DNA of 64,000 nt from Hygrocybe punicea (Eukaryota > Basidiomycota > Agaricomycetes > Agaricales > Hygrophoraceae), in contig OY744462.1 in assembly GCA_963556145.1 (NCBI GenBank), forward strand, positions 4,898,001 through 4,962,000, written 5' to 3'. Below the pieces are notes generated by a model that worked only from the letters and a program-made list of their open reading frames with translations, ran no database searches and was not told the origin of the DNA. This document shows, in pieces, positions 11,101-21,400 of the stretch. Numbering within the stretch: position 1 is the first letter of the stretch; each line of letters opens with the position of its first letter. A program made the position numbers and the translations under genes.

Positions 11101-11635
11101 GCATATTGCGGTAGACATTGTTGATAACAGCTTGAAGGTAGGCAATACGAACATGCGATGGCTCCTTGTCACGAAATGCGGGCGGAAGAACGGCGCCAAT
11201 GTTATCCAATTCATCGTCAGGGAAAGGTTCAGGGCCAGCCAACATTTGCACTGTCCTGTACACAGTGTCGGATGGGTGAACAGGCTCACGTCTCGTAGCT
11301 TCCGAAGAAACTTGTGCACCTGAAGTCTCTGAATCTTGAATGATATCGTGAAAGCTATCATCAGCCTCCGAGAAAGCACTGATCTGACCGTGGTCTAAAG
11401 CAGTTGTGTCCCCAGACAGCTCTGGGACGACATCGGTTTGTGATGGATTGCCCCGTTGATTATTTCTTGACCCAGATGGAAGCCCAGTTCCACCGGGGGC
11501 AGGGCGTGCCAGTGGTGTTACAGGCGCAGGTCCATAGGTCTTGAGATGCTTCCTGGCGAGATCTGGTGAAATCTGACGGAAAAGGAGAGGTTTCGTAGAG
11601 CATCGGAGACAAGAGCAGAGTGCGTTTGAAGGCAT
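8148..11635 (-). CDS. Tnp2/Plavaka-type CACTA transposase, apparently intact
   Basis: DDE-type transposase of the plant En/Spm-Tnp2 group as found in fungal Plavaka elements; acts in the nucleus on the element's ends. Eight exons (11635-10518, 10465-10269, 10215-10012, 9950-9768, 9711-9566, 9515-8449, 8400-8247, 8201-8148) sum to 3,123 nt, an exact 1,040 codons plus stop with no frameshift. The N-terminus has a small cysteine motif LCSCLRC. A later CPQCWKHY...CLASEC block looks like a zinc ribbon. The core has LHLVINIDWF, then a CDNCDTPGARKISGTAGHSS...NPCPWC zinc-binding block, LDFMHCIFLG, and WWLFAFERFNGMLEKVKHNG. The aspartates of NIDWF and LDFMH and the glutamate of FERFNG are my candidates for the catalytic triad. 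The start at 11635 places MPSNALCSCLRC first, the usual opening of the family as I recall it; an upstream in-frame ATG exists at 11680. Confidence 0.9.
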
Positions 11636-11748
11636 CAGCGTCGCAAGTTGCAGCAAGGTAGTACAAGAGATAACCGGCACGCGCTTCGTTTACCAACGTG
11701 TAAAAGGTCACGGGACGCGAAAATCATCAAGTTCTCAAAGGAAGTCAT

Positions 11749-11894
11749 ATTCTAAGCATATTCTGGTAAGCTACAGAGACAACGAAAATACGCCGCGGTC
11801 ATATTCTTAATCCAGCACATCCTCATCACATTACAATCACATTCCAGAACTTACGATAATTTGACGAAATCGTATTTTACGACTTTACGCTGTG
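11749..11894 (-). repeat. Right terminal and subterminal inverted repeat of the transposon
   Basis: Read from 11894 on the minus strand it starts CACAGCG, matching the left end. It also contains inverted copies of the left-arm motifs TTTC(C)GTCAAAT (11859-11869) and AATATGCTkAGAAT (11749-11762). It lies in the 5' flank of the transposase gene, so it probably also holds the transposase promoter. Confidence 0.65.
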
Positions 11895-11898
11895 TATA
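11895..11898. repeat. Right target-site duplication (TA or TATA)
   Basis: TATA directly after the right terminus CGCTGTG, matching the TATA before the left terminus at 3215-3218. Confidence 0.6.
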
Positions 11899-12112
11899 TA
11901 TTCCCGCTGGTTACTTGATAATACTTTGACTTGAGCAGATGAATGTGGGATGCCCGTCATTCCCCCGTGTCATCCACATATTAACAACACATTGCCTAAA
12001 CTCATTTTGGACCGTCACAGCGAATGGGAAGGAATTTCTATTCAACTCGAGATCATCAAGGGTTGCTGGATCGTTGGATTGCTGACGGACGTGGTGACAA
12101 TAAATTGCATGA

Positions 12113-13171
12113 TCACAAATGAGTTGTTCCCGACAATGCTTCGGCGACTATAGAGTGTATATCATTACAGCGCTCTTGACAAGCTTCCATACACTGTAGA
12201 ATCAAGCACATTGAATAGAATGGACACGAATATCATCACGATGAATCCGACCCACATCGAATGCCTCCCGAACGTTCATCTGACCGGACTGCCAAATACT
12301 TACCACTGCTCCTAAAGCAGGCATACAAGCAAGGACCAGGCTGCCACTGGATGCCAACGCTTCCTCCTCGGTTGGGTCTAGCCATATTTCTCTCCCAACC
12401 ATTACCTTGTTCAAATTGTGAGGAACAATCCAAAACAGAGACGGAGGTGATTTGGGCGAACCGCTGCACACGACATAACTAGTCCAATCATCTCGACACC
12501 TGCATCTGCAAGAGCCGTACTAGCGGCGACTGAACCTCCCGCTACACATGCCTCAATTCCATCGTTTTCGATGATGGTAATGAATACATCAATGGTTGAT
12601 TTGGGCAACAGCTCCAGGCGTACAGATGAAACAAGTGCTTGATGTATCAACACTGCTATTGATCGATCTTCTGCATCCTATAAGTTGGTCAGGAGAAAGT
12701 CGGGAGAGGCTGAAGGGGTAGCTTACTCGCATGGGAGCTCTCCTTCTAGCACAGGAGAACGGGGCAAACTTGACTTCGACGTTTAGCCGACCCCTTTCAT
12801 TGTATGCGATGTTTTTCGGTTGTCGGGGGCCATAACTGAGAGGGTTGTCAAGATGAATGTATGGAAGAACTAACGATTTGGCACGGACACAGCGCAGGCG
12901 ATTTTCGTTCGTTCCGCCTCGAGGTATGCGGAACCGTTCGCTTTACTGATTAGTCCAGGCTGCAAGACTGTTCAACCAGCAATGCATGAGCCTGGCGTCA
13001 AAGATTGATGAAGAAGCCTATACATATTGGTCGTATATCCGCTTTCGACCGGGATTGTCGTGGTTTTCCAAGCTTCCAGGTGAGAACGTCGTCCTCAGCT
13101 TCAAAGACAGGTGAGTAACTTTCCTCAGGACCGTTGATTCGTCTACGGTCGAAAGTACCCTGATGAGCCAT
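12113..13171 (-). CDS. MTR3: Exosome ring subunit MTR3 (EXOSC6-type RNase PH fold)
   Basis: Non-catalytic RNase PH-like subunit of the nine-membered exosome ring that guides RNA to the 3'-5' nucleases. Exon 1 starts MAHQGTFDRRRINGPEESYS and leads over a 56-nt intron into IFLQPGLISKANGSAYLEAE, the family's GSAYxE signature. Next come VYGPRQPKN, RLNVEVKFAPFS, LIHQALVSSVRLELLPKSTI, DVFITIIENDG, STALADAGVEMIGLVMSC, EIWLDPTEEEALASSGSLVL and a last exon CMEACQERCNDIHSIVAEAL that ends SGTTHL. Length about 260 residues, as expected. The C-terminal exon is short and easily missed: without it the frame would read on to a false stop at 12202. RRP45 or RRP41 are the alternatives, but the ADAG and GSAYLE context fits MTR3 best. 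The transposon ends 218 bp beyond its stop. Confidence 0.85.
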
Positions 13172-13201
13172 AACTTTAAGGTAGACCGTTTACGTAAACG
13201 A
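13172..13201. promoter_or_regulatory. 30-bp divergent interval between MTR3 and NSRP1-like start codons
   Basis: Only 30 bp separate the two start codons, so each gene's promoter and leader must overlap the other's coding or leader sequence. If the NSRP1-like gene instead used its upstream in-frame ATG at 13163, the coding sequences themselves would overlap by 9 bp. Confidence 0.5.
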
Positions 13202-14463
13202 ATGAAGCTCTCAATCTCCCTCGCCAGTGGCAAAGCAAATACTGTTGGCGTCGCCCCATCGCTTAAACGGCCAGCTGCTTTCTCTTCCGTCGAAGATGAG
13301 GATCCTGTTGACCCCGCTCTCTCATTGTCGGCGGATCGCAAGGCTGCTCCAAACAAGAAGCTCCTCGCTCAAAATGTAGGATATTCGAGGTCAACGATGA
13401 AACGGATGGAAGCCGAGAAGAAAGTCGACCAGACCGTATACGAGTATGACGAAGTGTGGGACAAGATGCAGGAGGTGAAGTTGAAGCAGAAGGAAGCGAA
13501 GGAAGCAGATAACAAGGAGCGAAAAGTGTGTGTCTGAACGTTTCGCGTTGATGATATTCATGCTCATCAAATCATCATAAACGAAGCCCAAATACATCGC
13601 AGGGCTACTGAATTTTGCTGCAACGCGAAAGTTGGATTACCTGCGGGCAGAGGAGAAAATGATACAGCGGGAACGTGAAATGGAAGGAGATGAATTCAAG
13701 GACAAGGAAGCTTTCGTGACACAGGCGTACAAGGACCAGATGACGGAAATACGGAAGGCGGAAGAAGAAGAGAGACTCAGAAACGGTGAATCGATTCAAC
13801 AACATTCTCACATTGTTCAATCTTACACGTTTCGTAGATGCCGAGAAGAAAAAGAGTAAAGGTGCACCGACTGGCATGACACATTTGTATCGGAAAATCC
13901 TGGAGGAGTCAGAACAACAGCACGAGGAAACCGTTGCTGCGACCCAAAAACCCACCATGGGACCTCAAGGGCGTATACCAAATTTGACTATAACAAAACC
14001 TCTGAACTTTACCCCGAAATCCGACTTGGAGCTGGCAAGGATTGCTCGAGAACAGGGGAGAGAGGTAGAACTCAACGACGATAATCAAATTGTGGATAAA
14101 CGTGAATTGTTGGCCCCAGGGTTGAACTTGTCTGCGCCAAATACAAGGCGGCTGGGGGTGCGCACATCGGCCGGGACATCGACGTCGACAAGCACTGGTG
14201 CGGTAGAAGTCCAGTCGCACCGAGCGGTGGGAACTGCTGCAAGTAGGAAAGAGATCAACGAACGACGAGCAAGGGAAATCCTTTCACAGATGGAAGATGA
14301 AAAGAAGCGAATGGTAAACGAAAAGGCCAGGGCGGATGACGAGACGACGAGGAGGATTGTAGAAAGGCGGAACACACAAGACGACGTTCAGAGCGCGCGG
14401 GAACGATATCTGCAGAGGAAGCGGCGGAAAATGGAGACTATCGAGGATTCATCCCCTGCATAA
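13202..14463 (+). CDS. NSRP1/CCDC55-type splicing regulator (DUF2040)
   Basis: Nuclear speckle splicing regulatory protein family; in animals it influences alternative splice-site choice, in fungi it is little studied. Starts MKLSISLASGKANTVG. The family core follows: YEYDEVWDKMQEVKLKQKEA, then across an intron PKYIAGLLNFAATRKLDYLR and RAEEKMIQREREMEGDEFKD with KEAFVTQAYKDQMTEIRKAE. After a second intron it continues GAPTGMTHLYRKILEESEQQ. The C-terminal half is charged, with ERRAREILSQMEDEKKRMVN and ERYLQRKRRKM suggesting a helical, RNA- or protein-binding tail. About 360 residues. The start at 13202 is preferred to 13163 because MKLSISL is the usual opening. Divergent from MTR3 with 30 bp between starts; 87 bp upstream of the RRM gene on the same strand. 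Confidence 0.83.
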
Positions 14464-14550
14464 TAATAATTCTGATCGAGACGTATCCATTCTGGTCATC
14501 ACGTGCCATTTATTACGTAACCAACGCGGAAACCACTTTCTCCCATCGCG

Positions 14551-15238
14551 ATGGAGGAAGGGTCAAAGTCAAAAAAGTCAATCTTTGTGGGAGGGATAGG
14601 CGACGATGTGGATGAGAGCGTCATTTACGAGAATTTTACAACTTTCGGTGAACACATTCAGATTCTTGAACCTCATATGCTCATGCAAATTCACCGCTGC
14701 ACAGGTGATATTTTGGAAGTGCAGTTGCCTCCTGCAACTATGAATCCGAATCAACAAACAGGTTAGTGAGAACGCGTGGTTTCCAATGCTTTTATGTGAT
14801 GTTCCACCTTATTCTAGATGCGAAACACCGAGGTTTTGCGTTTGTAACCTATTCCTCGTCCGCTGATGCCCAAGATGCCATTGACAACATGGACTTGAAC
14901 GAGATGCGAGGAAGGGTTATAAAAGTAAACTTGGCAAGACCTATGAAAGCAATCACACAACCAGACGGCAATCGAGCTGGTGCGTACCACCAATCATTTC
15001 TTAGTTTTTATCGATGCTTGAACTGAGAACACCCTCCAAAAGTTTGGGAGTCGGAGGACTGGCTCCAAAGATATGCAAAACCCCTGGCTCAAAGTGGAGG
15101 TGTGTATGTTCTGTGGTCGGCTTCTGCGCCACCAATTGACGAGCTTAAATAGGTGTTCAAGCCCGGACGACGAAGCAAAGTGAGCAAGAAGGATCGGAAG
15201 AACACAAAACGCTTGACGGCGAAGCTATGGAGGAGTGA
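14551..15238 (+). CDS. CYP33/PPIE-type RRM protein lacking the cyclophilin domain
   Basis: RNA-binding protein of the nucleus. Five exons (14551-14647, 14705-14761, 14818-14979, 15043-15099, 15153-15238) total 459 nt, i.e. 152 residues plus stop, in frame. The RRM has RNP2 as IFVGGIG and RNP1 as HRGFAFVTY, plus DAIDNMDLNEMRGRVIKVNL and ARPM. It is followed by VWESEDWLQRY, the tryptophan motif that in human PPIE (CYP33) links the RRM to the cyclophilin domain. Here the protein ends soon after, in a charged tail (DGEAMEE), and no peptidyl-prolyl isomerase sequence follows. So it is an RRM-only relative. Whether the isomerase is encoded elsewhere cannot be seen. Convergent with TAF13, with 79 bp between stops. 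Confidence 0.8.
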
Positions 15239-15317
15239 TACATTACATATTCTACTATCCGATATCGTGTTTGTCACCTACTGTAGCCTGTCAGGCATGT
15301 CAGGAGCAATGATTATT

Positions 15318-16142
15318 CTAGAATTCCTTCGTGTGGTTGATGTCGGCTTCTTCGAATTGAGCACGAGCCCGCTTGATATCTTCCTGCATGAACAGAAGCT
15401 CCTCCATCCTTGCAAGCTTCTTCGCATCGGCGGGTCGCGATAGAGCTCGGCGGAGGTCCTCGATTGACAGACGAGACTTTCGTGTTGCCGTCCCAGCCTC
15501 TGTACACTGGTTCACGGAGTAGTGTGCGTTTGTTCCTGTCAGAAGTTGGAAATGACACGCACAACGTCTGTGATGTATTCTATCAGGATTTCTTCCATTA
15601 CATTCACCGCATCATTCTCTGGATTGCGATCATCACCAAACCCATACATTAAACTTTTCACTGCGCAAAAATAAAGTGTTGATCAACCGTTCGTAACACA
15701 TATTACCAGTGAACATACATTCTTTGGAGAATGACCCTTTAAAGTTCGACTGCTGCTTCCGCGAGCCGCGTCCAGGAGCAGCTCCCGTTGATGCCGTGCC
15801 AGAATCTCTCAGGTGAGTCGGTGTATATGTGCTAAACGTTGATCGTTGCGGAACCGATGGCGAGAAGGTGGGCGTGAAAGAAGTTGCTGTCCCTGGCAAC
15901 ATAGTCGGTCGCAGTGTAGATTGCGAGTGCTGCTGAGGAACGTAACCGTATTGGTAGGGCCATGCGCCATAGCCTGTTACACCAGTCTGGTACGAGGCCG
16001 TCGTTTGATATGGATTGGAGTATGTAGTTGGGGTTTGACCGTATGCTCCGGTAGGAGGATGATAGGGTCCATACGGATATGAAGTGGCGGTCTGTTGGCC
16101 TGCAGATGCGGTTTGTTGAGAAGAACTAGCAGAAGTCGCCAT
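15318..16142 (-). CDS. TAF13: TFIID subunit TAF13 with long low-complexity N-terminus
   Basis: Histone-fold subunit of the general transcription factor TFIID, pairing with TAF11. Three exons (16142-15719, 15660-15563, 15506-15318) give 711 nt, 236 residues plus stop. The C-terminal part is clear TAF13: KELKSLMYGFGDDRNPENDA, VNVMEEILIEYITDV, SRLSIEDLRRALSR, KKLARMEELLFMQEDIKRAR. The first 130 or so residues are rich in Y, G, Q, P, S and T (ATSYPYGPYHPPTGAYGQTP, YGAWPYQYGYVPQQ) and contain no recognisable fold. Because both parts share one exon, the extension is not an annotation artefact of joining two genes. Its stop lies 79 bp from the convergent RRM gene. Its start lies 63 bp from the stop of the DUF4211 gene upstream on the same strand. 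Confidence 0.87.
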
Positions 16143-16205
16143 TGTACAAACATGAAGTAAAGACTAAGTAAAGTTTTACAGTATGGTGCGTCACGTGAGT
16201 TCGCC

Positions 16206-18092
16206 TCAATCCCCATCTCCTTTCTTTGCCGCCATGTCCAGATTGCGCGCCCTTTCCATCATATCCTTAACTTTTACCCATTCCATCTCGATAATCCTTC
16301 GCTCATCAAGCCAGTCCATGATGCCTGTAAATACAAATATAAATTCGATAGCCTCGTCATATGGAAATATAAATTACTCACCGTCGGCATCCTTGCTGTT
16401 CTCCGGTGGTTGGATACCCCTGGCGAAAGCAACGCGAACGAACCCTCGTTGGCCACGGGAATTGTGGAGCTCATCCACCTCCCGACATAAAGACTTGAAG
16501 AGATCATGCTGTAGAAGCTCTATCAATGATGAACAGGGAAGTTACCATACTCTCTACAAACCTCCCAGTGAGTGAACTGGTGGAATACTTGGGTTCGCTT
16601 GGCGCAAAACCGACCAAGATGGAATTCCAATTTGGGTTTCTCTTTTAGGTCGTCATGGCCTTTAGATTCGGAGTGGCCTCGTGACTGCAAATGACACTCG
16701 CCATTAGTGCACTTCTGTTGACAATGATATCTCACCTTGAATCCCATGTTATGATAAGGGGATCCACTGAGTCTTCCGATGCGAGTTGACATTCTCCCGC
16801 CCAGGTGGCATGCATCACATGCGGGAACAGCAAAATCCAGTATCGTGACATTGAAGTCGGGGTAAGTCTCTAGAGCTTTCTTGAATTCCGGCCTCCAAAC
16901 TGAGGATGCGACCAGAGAGTCCCTCAAACCGGATAATTTCCGGCGAGCTATCTGTAAGGGTAGTGAGAAGTACTCGTTGTCTGCAACAATCCCCTAGCGA
17001 TTAGCGAATTAGGCGACACAGGAAAGGAGACATTACCCCGTAATACACTCATCATTAATTCCCGGCGCTTCTTGGTTGGGTACACAGCCAGATGGACGAA
17101 AAGTTGACAGATAATTTTGAAATGATGTACCAGATCCTGGTGAGTATCCATACTGAACATGGCGGGGAGCTGTGGTAGCACAGCATTATCGTCGTCAATA
17201 ATGAAGTTGTCCTCCTCCAGCCCTTCGCCCGCCTGCTCGCCTAACACGTCACAGTCGAAGTCTTCGTCTGGCTGAGCTCCATCAAAGGGTTCGTCACCGT
17301 CGTTATCATCTTCCTCTTCTGAATGAGAAGATTTCGATCCAACCTTTCCTTGCTTTCGACCTGACAAAAAAGAAGATAACGAAAAAACGTATGACATGCG
17401 AGAAACGGAAGGCCCAACGTTTCAATTTTTCGAGATTTCTTTGGAAATTGGTCTTGTTATCGCGACTGCGCATTCGGCTGTCAAGGATCTCTGGATTCGC
17501 GTGGATATCAGCAGACAAAGGAAATAACTGGTCCTTACGGTTCTCGTCAACTTCGTTTATGATATCATCCTCATCTTCGGGAGAAGGAGGCCTGACTCCT
17601 CTGACTAATCTTCGCCTTTTGGTTTTCTTCTCGCCATCCGAATCTGAATCGTCTACGCGCCTCTGGTTAGCCTTTCCTTTGCTTCTCCAGCGTACATATG
17701 AACTAGTCTCATCGTCATGAGACTCGGAGTTTTCTGGAGTTGCAACACGTGAAGCCTGGGCACTCTCATCGCTGGCAAAAGGTATCCTCCGTTTCTTCAT
17801 GGGAGACAACCGGGGTTGCTCGTCGTCGCTATTCAGATCTATGATTTCTTTCTCAAAGTGTATTTCTCCCACATCACTGCTTGTATCCTCGACATGATCT
17901 GATGAAAAATGAGGACCATGAAGACGAACTTGAAAAAGGGAACATTCCATCAAGTTGATGCAACGACGAGGCCTTACTAACAAGTTGTGAGTTTATGGAC
18001 ACGCGTTTTGCAGGTGAAAGGAGTATGGTGGGCGAACCGGGCAGACCAAGCAAGGTGGTCTGTGTGAGTTTCTTCGGAGTCTTGGGTTTCAT
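16206..18092 (-). CDS. DUF4211-family nuclear protein
   Basis: Function unknown. Starts MKPKTPKKLTQTTLLGLPGS. The N-terminal half is basic and serine-rich with nuclear-type clusters (KKRRIPF, KKTKRRRLVRG) and acidic runs. The C-terminal half carries what I recognise as DUF4211: DNFIIDDDNAVLPQLPAMFS, HHFKIICQLFVHLAVYPTKK, LVASSVWRPEFKKALETYPD, FAVPACDACHLGGRMSTRIG and a terminal EWVKVKDMMERARNLDMAAK. The CDAC pair and later histidines and cysteines could bind a metal. About 540 residues. The last coding exon lies beyond the intron at about 16330-16385 and ends KKGDGD. Divergent from the giant C1 gene across 358 bp. Confidence 0.75.
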
Positions 18093-18450
18093 ATCGAGTT
18101 GCCAGTGGGAAGTGACACGGTTAGAACACGTGAGCGGGAACGTGACCCATATCAGGCTCGTGCCAAGCTGTCGTTTCGCGAGCTAGGGGGGTTTTCGGCA
18201 GTTTCGGCGGATTTCAAGCTCCGCCAACCTTTCTGAAAACGGCAATAATAATTGACCATACCTACATATACCAGTTTGAAAAAATTCCATGTTTTAGAGA
18301 AGCTTGTCTCTTGCCTTCAATTGTATTCCAAATCTGAGGGTGTATTAGGAGGAAATGCATAAAATATCATTCTCTTCAAGTTCTCTCTATATAAGATACC
18401 CAGACCCCGTGTGTTTTAAGCTACAGGCAAATTGAGTCCGGTGTGATTAC
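18093..18450. promoter_or_regulatory. Divergent intergenic region with a TATA-like box
   Basis: 358 bp between the starts of the DUF4211 gene (minus) and the giant C1-domain gene (plus). TATATAAG at 18388-18395 lies 55 bp before the plus-strand ATG and is a plausible TATA box for that gene. AACACGTGAG near 18125 contains a CACGTG E-box closer to the minus-strand start. No gene is seen here. Confidence 0.4.
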
Positions 18451-21400
18451 ATGGACAAAAGTTCGAACGAAGGTCGAATCTCATCAATCTCATCCATGAA
18501 CTCTAATATTTCGCGGGGTCCTCACCTTCAAATCGTCAACAATAATGCGGATGTTGTCAATGTTGGCTCGTCTCCTGCTTACGACAGGTCTCAAACTTTG
18601 CCAATGCCAGTGTCCACGGTTTCTCCGTCTTTTCAACCAGAGAATTTCAATACCTACTCCCCAAAACCAAATAGTCGAGCATTGAATGAATCTCGCAAAT
18701 TACTCGCACATCTTCTGGAGCAGCTGCAAAATAGACCAATGCCTCCTTCAGTATTTGCCCCGTTTCAGACTGCTATCGATAGCTGGACTGGCAAGGGTTT
18801 GGGAGCCATTGTCCAGACTGTTAGAGCGGTAGTGACATTCCAGGGTGCTCGGCAGGAAACGAGAAGCCAATCTACGGCAAGAGAACTTGACGACGAGGAC
18901 GAGGAAATCGAACACACTTTCACCACTAATGTTACTTTCGACCTCTTGCTTCAGCTGAGGGAGGTATTGATCGTCTCGGTTGCACAAGGATGGCGAATCT
19001 TCCACGATAGGTATGGCTCGGTCACTCGGAGTGTCTGTATTCTGCTTTTCTCATACTCAGGCGATCCATATCTTCCAGCTCTTCACTTGACGAAAATGTG
19101 AATCATTTTGAATCTCTCGGGAGGTTATCCTCTGCTTTCCGCCTATCGAGACACGGTTTTCAACCGGCCGGAAGACGTCCACGTTCTCCTTCCCCGGTTC
19201 CAGGAAGACGTTCCCGCTCTCCTTCCCCGGTTCGAGGTGGGCGGGTGCGGGCTCCTGAGCTTCTAGCACGATGTATATCCATCCTCGCATCCATCGTCTC
19301 TGAGGATTGTCGTTTCAGGATGTCCTCACCTCGGCCTTCAAGACCTCCGAATGCTTTACAGGCCCTGACTTTAGATGTTGCCCAATTCCTTCTCCATACG
19401 AATCGCAAAGATCCAAAAGTTATTTCTCAGATCGGATTTGCTCTCATTCCTGCGTTTTCAACGTTCCGGGCTGAAATGCAAACCCGTTTGCTTACCTTCT
19501 TTGAACAAAGTATTATACGGGGTGTGCTTGAGGATCTCAGATGGATTCAAGGTCTAGATGATCCAACTTTATCGTCCTCTCAAAAGAAAGGTGAGCCTTC
19601 TAAGAATGACATGTGGTTTCTTCGCCCATCTCGGCATAATAGACCTGCACAAGACGAACAACGTTGAAAGTATTCACCAACCTCTCGTTTCGATACAGAT
19701 AGAAGCGGCTCCGGACGACACCGCGAACTCACCAACCGAACTGAGTTGGCGACCTTGGTTACCATCGAGTTCATCTAAATTCCGAAACCTTCCGTCGGTT
19801 AATGCACCTCGCCAACCAATTTCCATATATTATTTGGCTTCGTTGACGACGCCACTGCTGGCGGCCATGCTGGAAACCTTTGAACTGGAACCGGGTCCCG
19901 ATACCCGCGTTGAAACGCTGCATCGTTTCTACCAGTTACTAAATACGATGGTGAACTACAAGGTGGATGCGTATCTTAATCTCCTCGAAGTGGTAGCATA
20001 CCATACGCCAAAAGCTAGGCATGCTGCCGTCAGCTTGCTAGCGACCTTCTGGCCGAAATCCATTGGTCACGTCATAGTCAGCAAACCTTTCCCCATCTCA
20101 AGCTACCGTCATTCTACAGCAATCGGAACAAAGTTTCAATGGCTAAATGATCATCCTTATGCACACCAACTTGTTCCTTGGCAATTCAACGCTCAATCAA
20201 CACCTCGCGAATGCGATGTCATTTCGCTTCAAGAGTGTCGGTCCTGCTCCACTTCTATTGGTGGGTTTGGACTCTTGTGCGTGTTTTGCATGTCCGCAGT
20301 CCATCTCGATTGTTACGATTATCCAGAGGGTAGTCATATGTTTCAGTATACCATGGCAAATGATTCAAACTTGCAGAAGATCGCCATGCATCGGTTTTGT
20401 TACATCTTGCCATCGAGGAGAGGTTCTGAACCCAATGTGCTATCAGATGGGGGTCATTCTTTCAGGCTGGTCAATCTGTTTGGCCTGTCTCTTTGCTTTA
20501 TCTGCCGAAATCCCCTGTGGGGGTGTACAGCGCAAGCCTACAAGTGCTCTTCTTGCTTTCATCTGGCTCACCCTTCATGTCTATCCAACAATGTCATTGC
20601 AGAGATACCTCCTTGCAATTCCAACAATTTTGACGCTAGTCACGTGTCAATCGACTGGTCCGTCTTGCGAAGTTCGTTCGCTGGTTACTACCGTGATGGC
20701 TTCTTCTCTCAAGATCTCGACAAACGGACCTACGAGGAAGTTTCTGTGTATTACACGGTTTTTTGGACGCAATTGCAACTCCTGGTCAATGGGCTTGCAT
20801 TGGGTTCCGTTGTCATCAATCGGAAGGGTGGGGGTAAGGGCAATCAAGCAAATATCGTAAAAGAGTTCGAGCTCCATTCCCTTGTGCGACTATTCGAGAT
20901 GCATCTTTCATCAGGACGGCTGTCTGTATCACCAGCCATGGGCGAATATCTACAAGAAAATCGTCTGGCGCCCTCAAAACATTCTATAATGTTTGATTGG
21001 CCCAACTTGGTGTACATTTCCACTGTCCTCAAATCACCTTACCATCCGGTAAAGTCATCCGGTAACACATCCACCGACTTCTTGAACGTAGCTCAGCCTG
21101 ATGTCACAGTGGAATCGACCACAGACGAAAACACAAATTCTCACTCATTTGATGTGGTTTCTTTGTTCCATCTGCGTGATGCCCTTGGATACCAGTTCCA
21201 TGTTCACTCGGATGCTGCTGCACGGCTTCTTCTCTCTCATCTACACCATCTTGGCTTCTTTGATCGCCTGGATTTGGAACCTACCCTTTTTCAGGGGGAG
21301 GCTCCGGAGCACATTTCCTGCACGTTTCCTCTTCCTCTTGGCCTTGATCTGTCAACAGATGTTGAGACGCTGGTTTCGGCCGTCGAAGCTTGTTTATCAG

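Larger units (their letters stand above)
3219..11894 (-). mobile_element. Complete Plavaka-type (CACTA superfamily) DNA transposon, 8,676 bp
   Basis: The ends are inverted copies starting CACAGCG: CACAGCGAATC at 3219 and, on the other strand, CACAGCGTAAA at 11894. The similarity continues imperfectly inward (AAAATAyGA, then TTTCcGTCAAAT). TATA flanks both ends. Inside are a Tnp2/Plavaka transposase (8148-11635, minus) with an uninterrupted 1,040-codon spliced frame, a DUF6698-like gene (3837-6088, minus) and an unassigned coiled-coil gene (6282-8129, plus). The first 618 bp and last 259 bp are non-coding and contain subterminal repeats. Plavaka elements are known as an agaricomycete expansion of CACTA transposons. 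The joint presence of ends, duplication and intact transposase suggests a recent, possibly autonomous insertion between MTR3 and the permease promoter. Confidence 0.8.

Noticed and set aside
10925..11323. 132-codon plus-strand frame inside the transposase
   Set aside because: Antisense to the first transposase exon, which has clear Tnp2 motifs; no independent evidence.
12202..12471. Alternative MTR3 end with tail VGRIHRDDIRVHSIQCA
   Set aside because: The tail is intron read-through. Splicing at the GTGGGT donor restores the family C-terminus and moves the stop to 12113.
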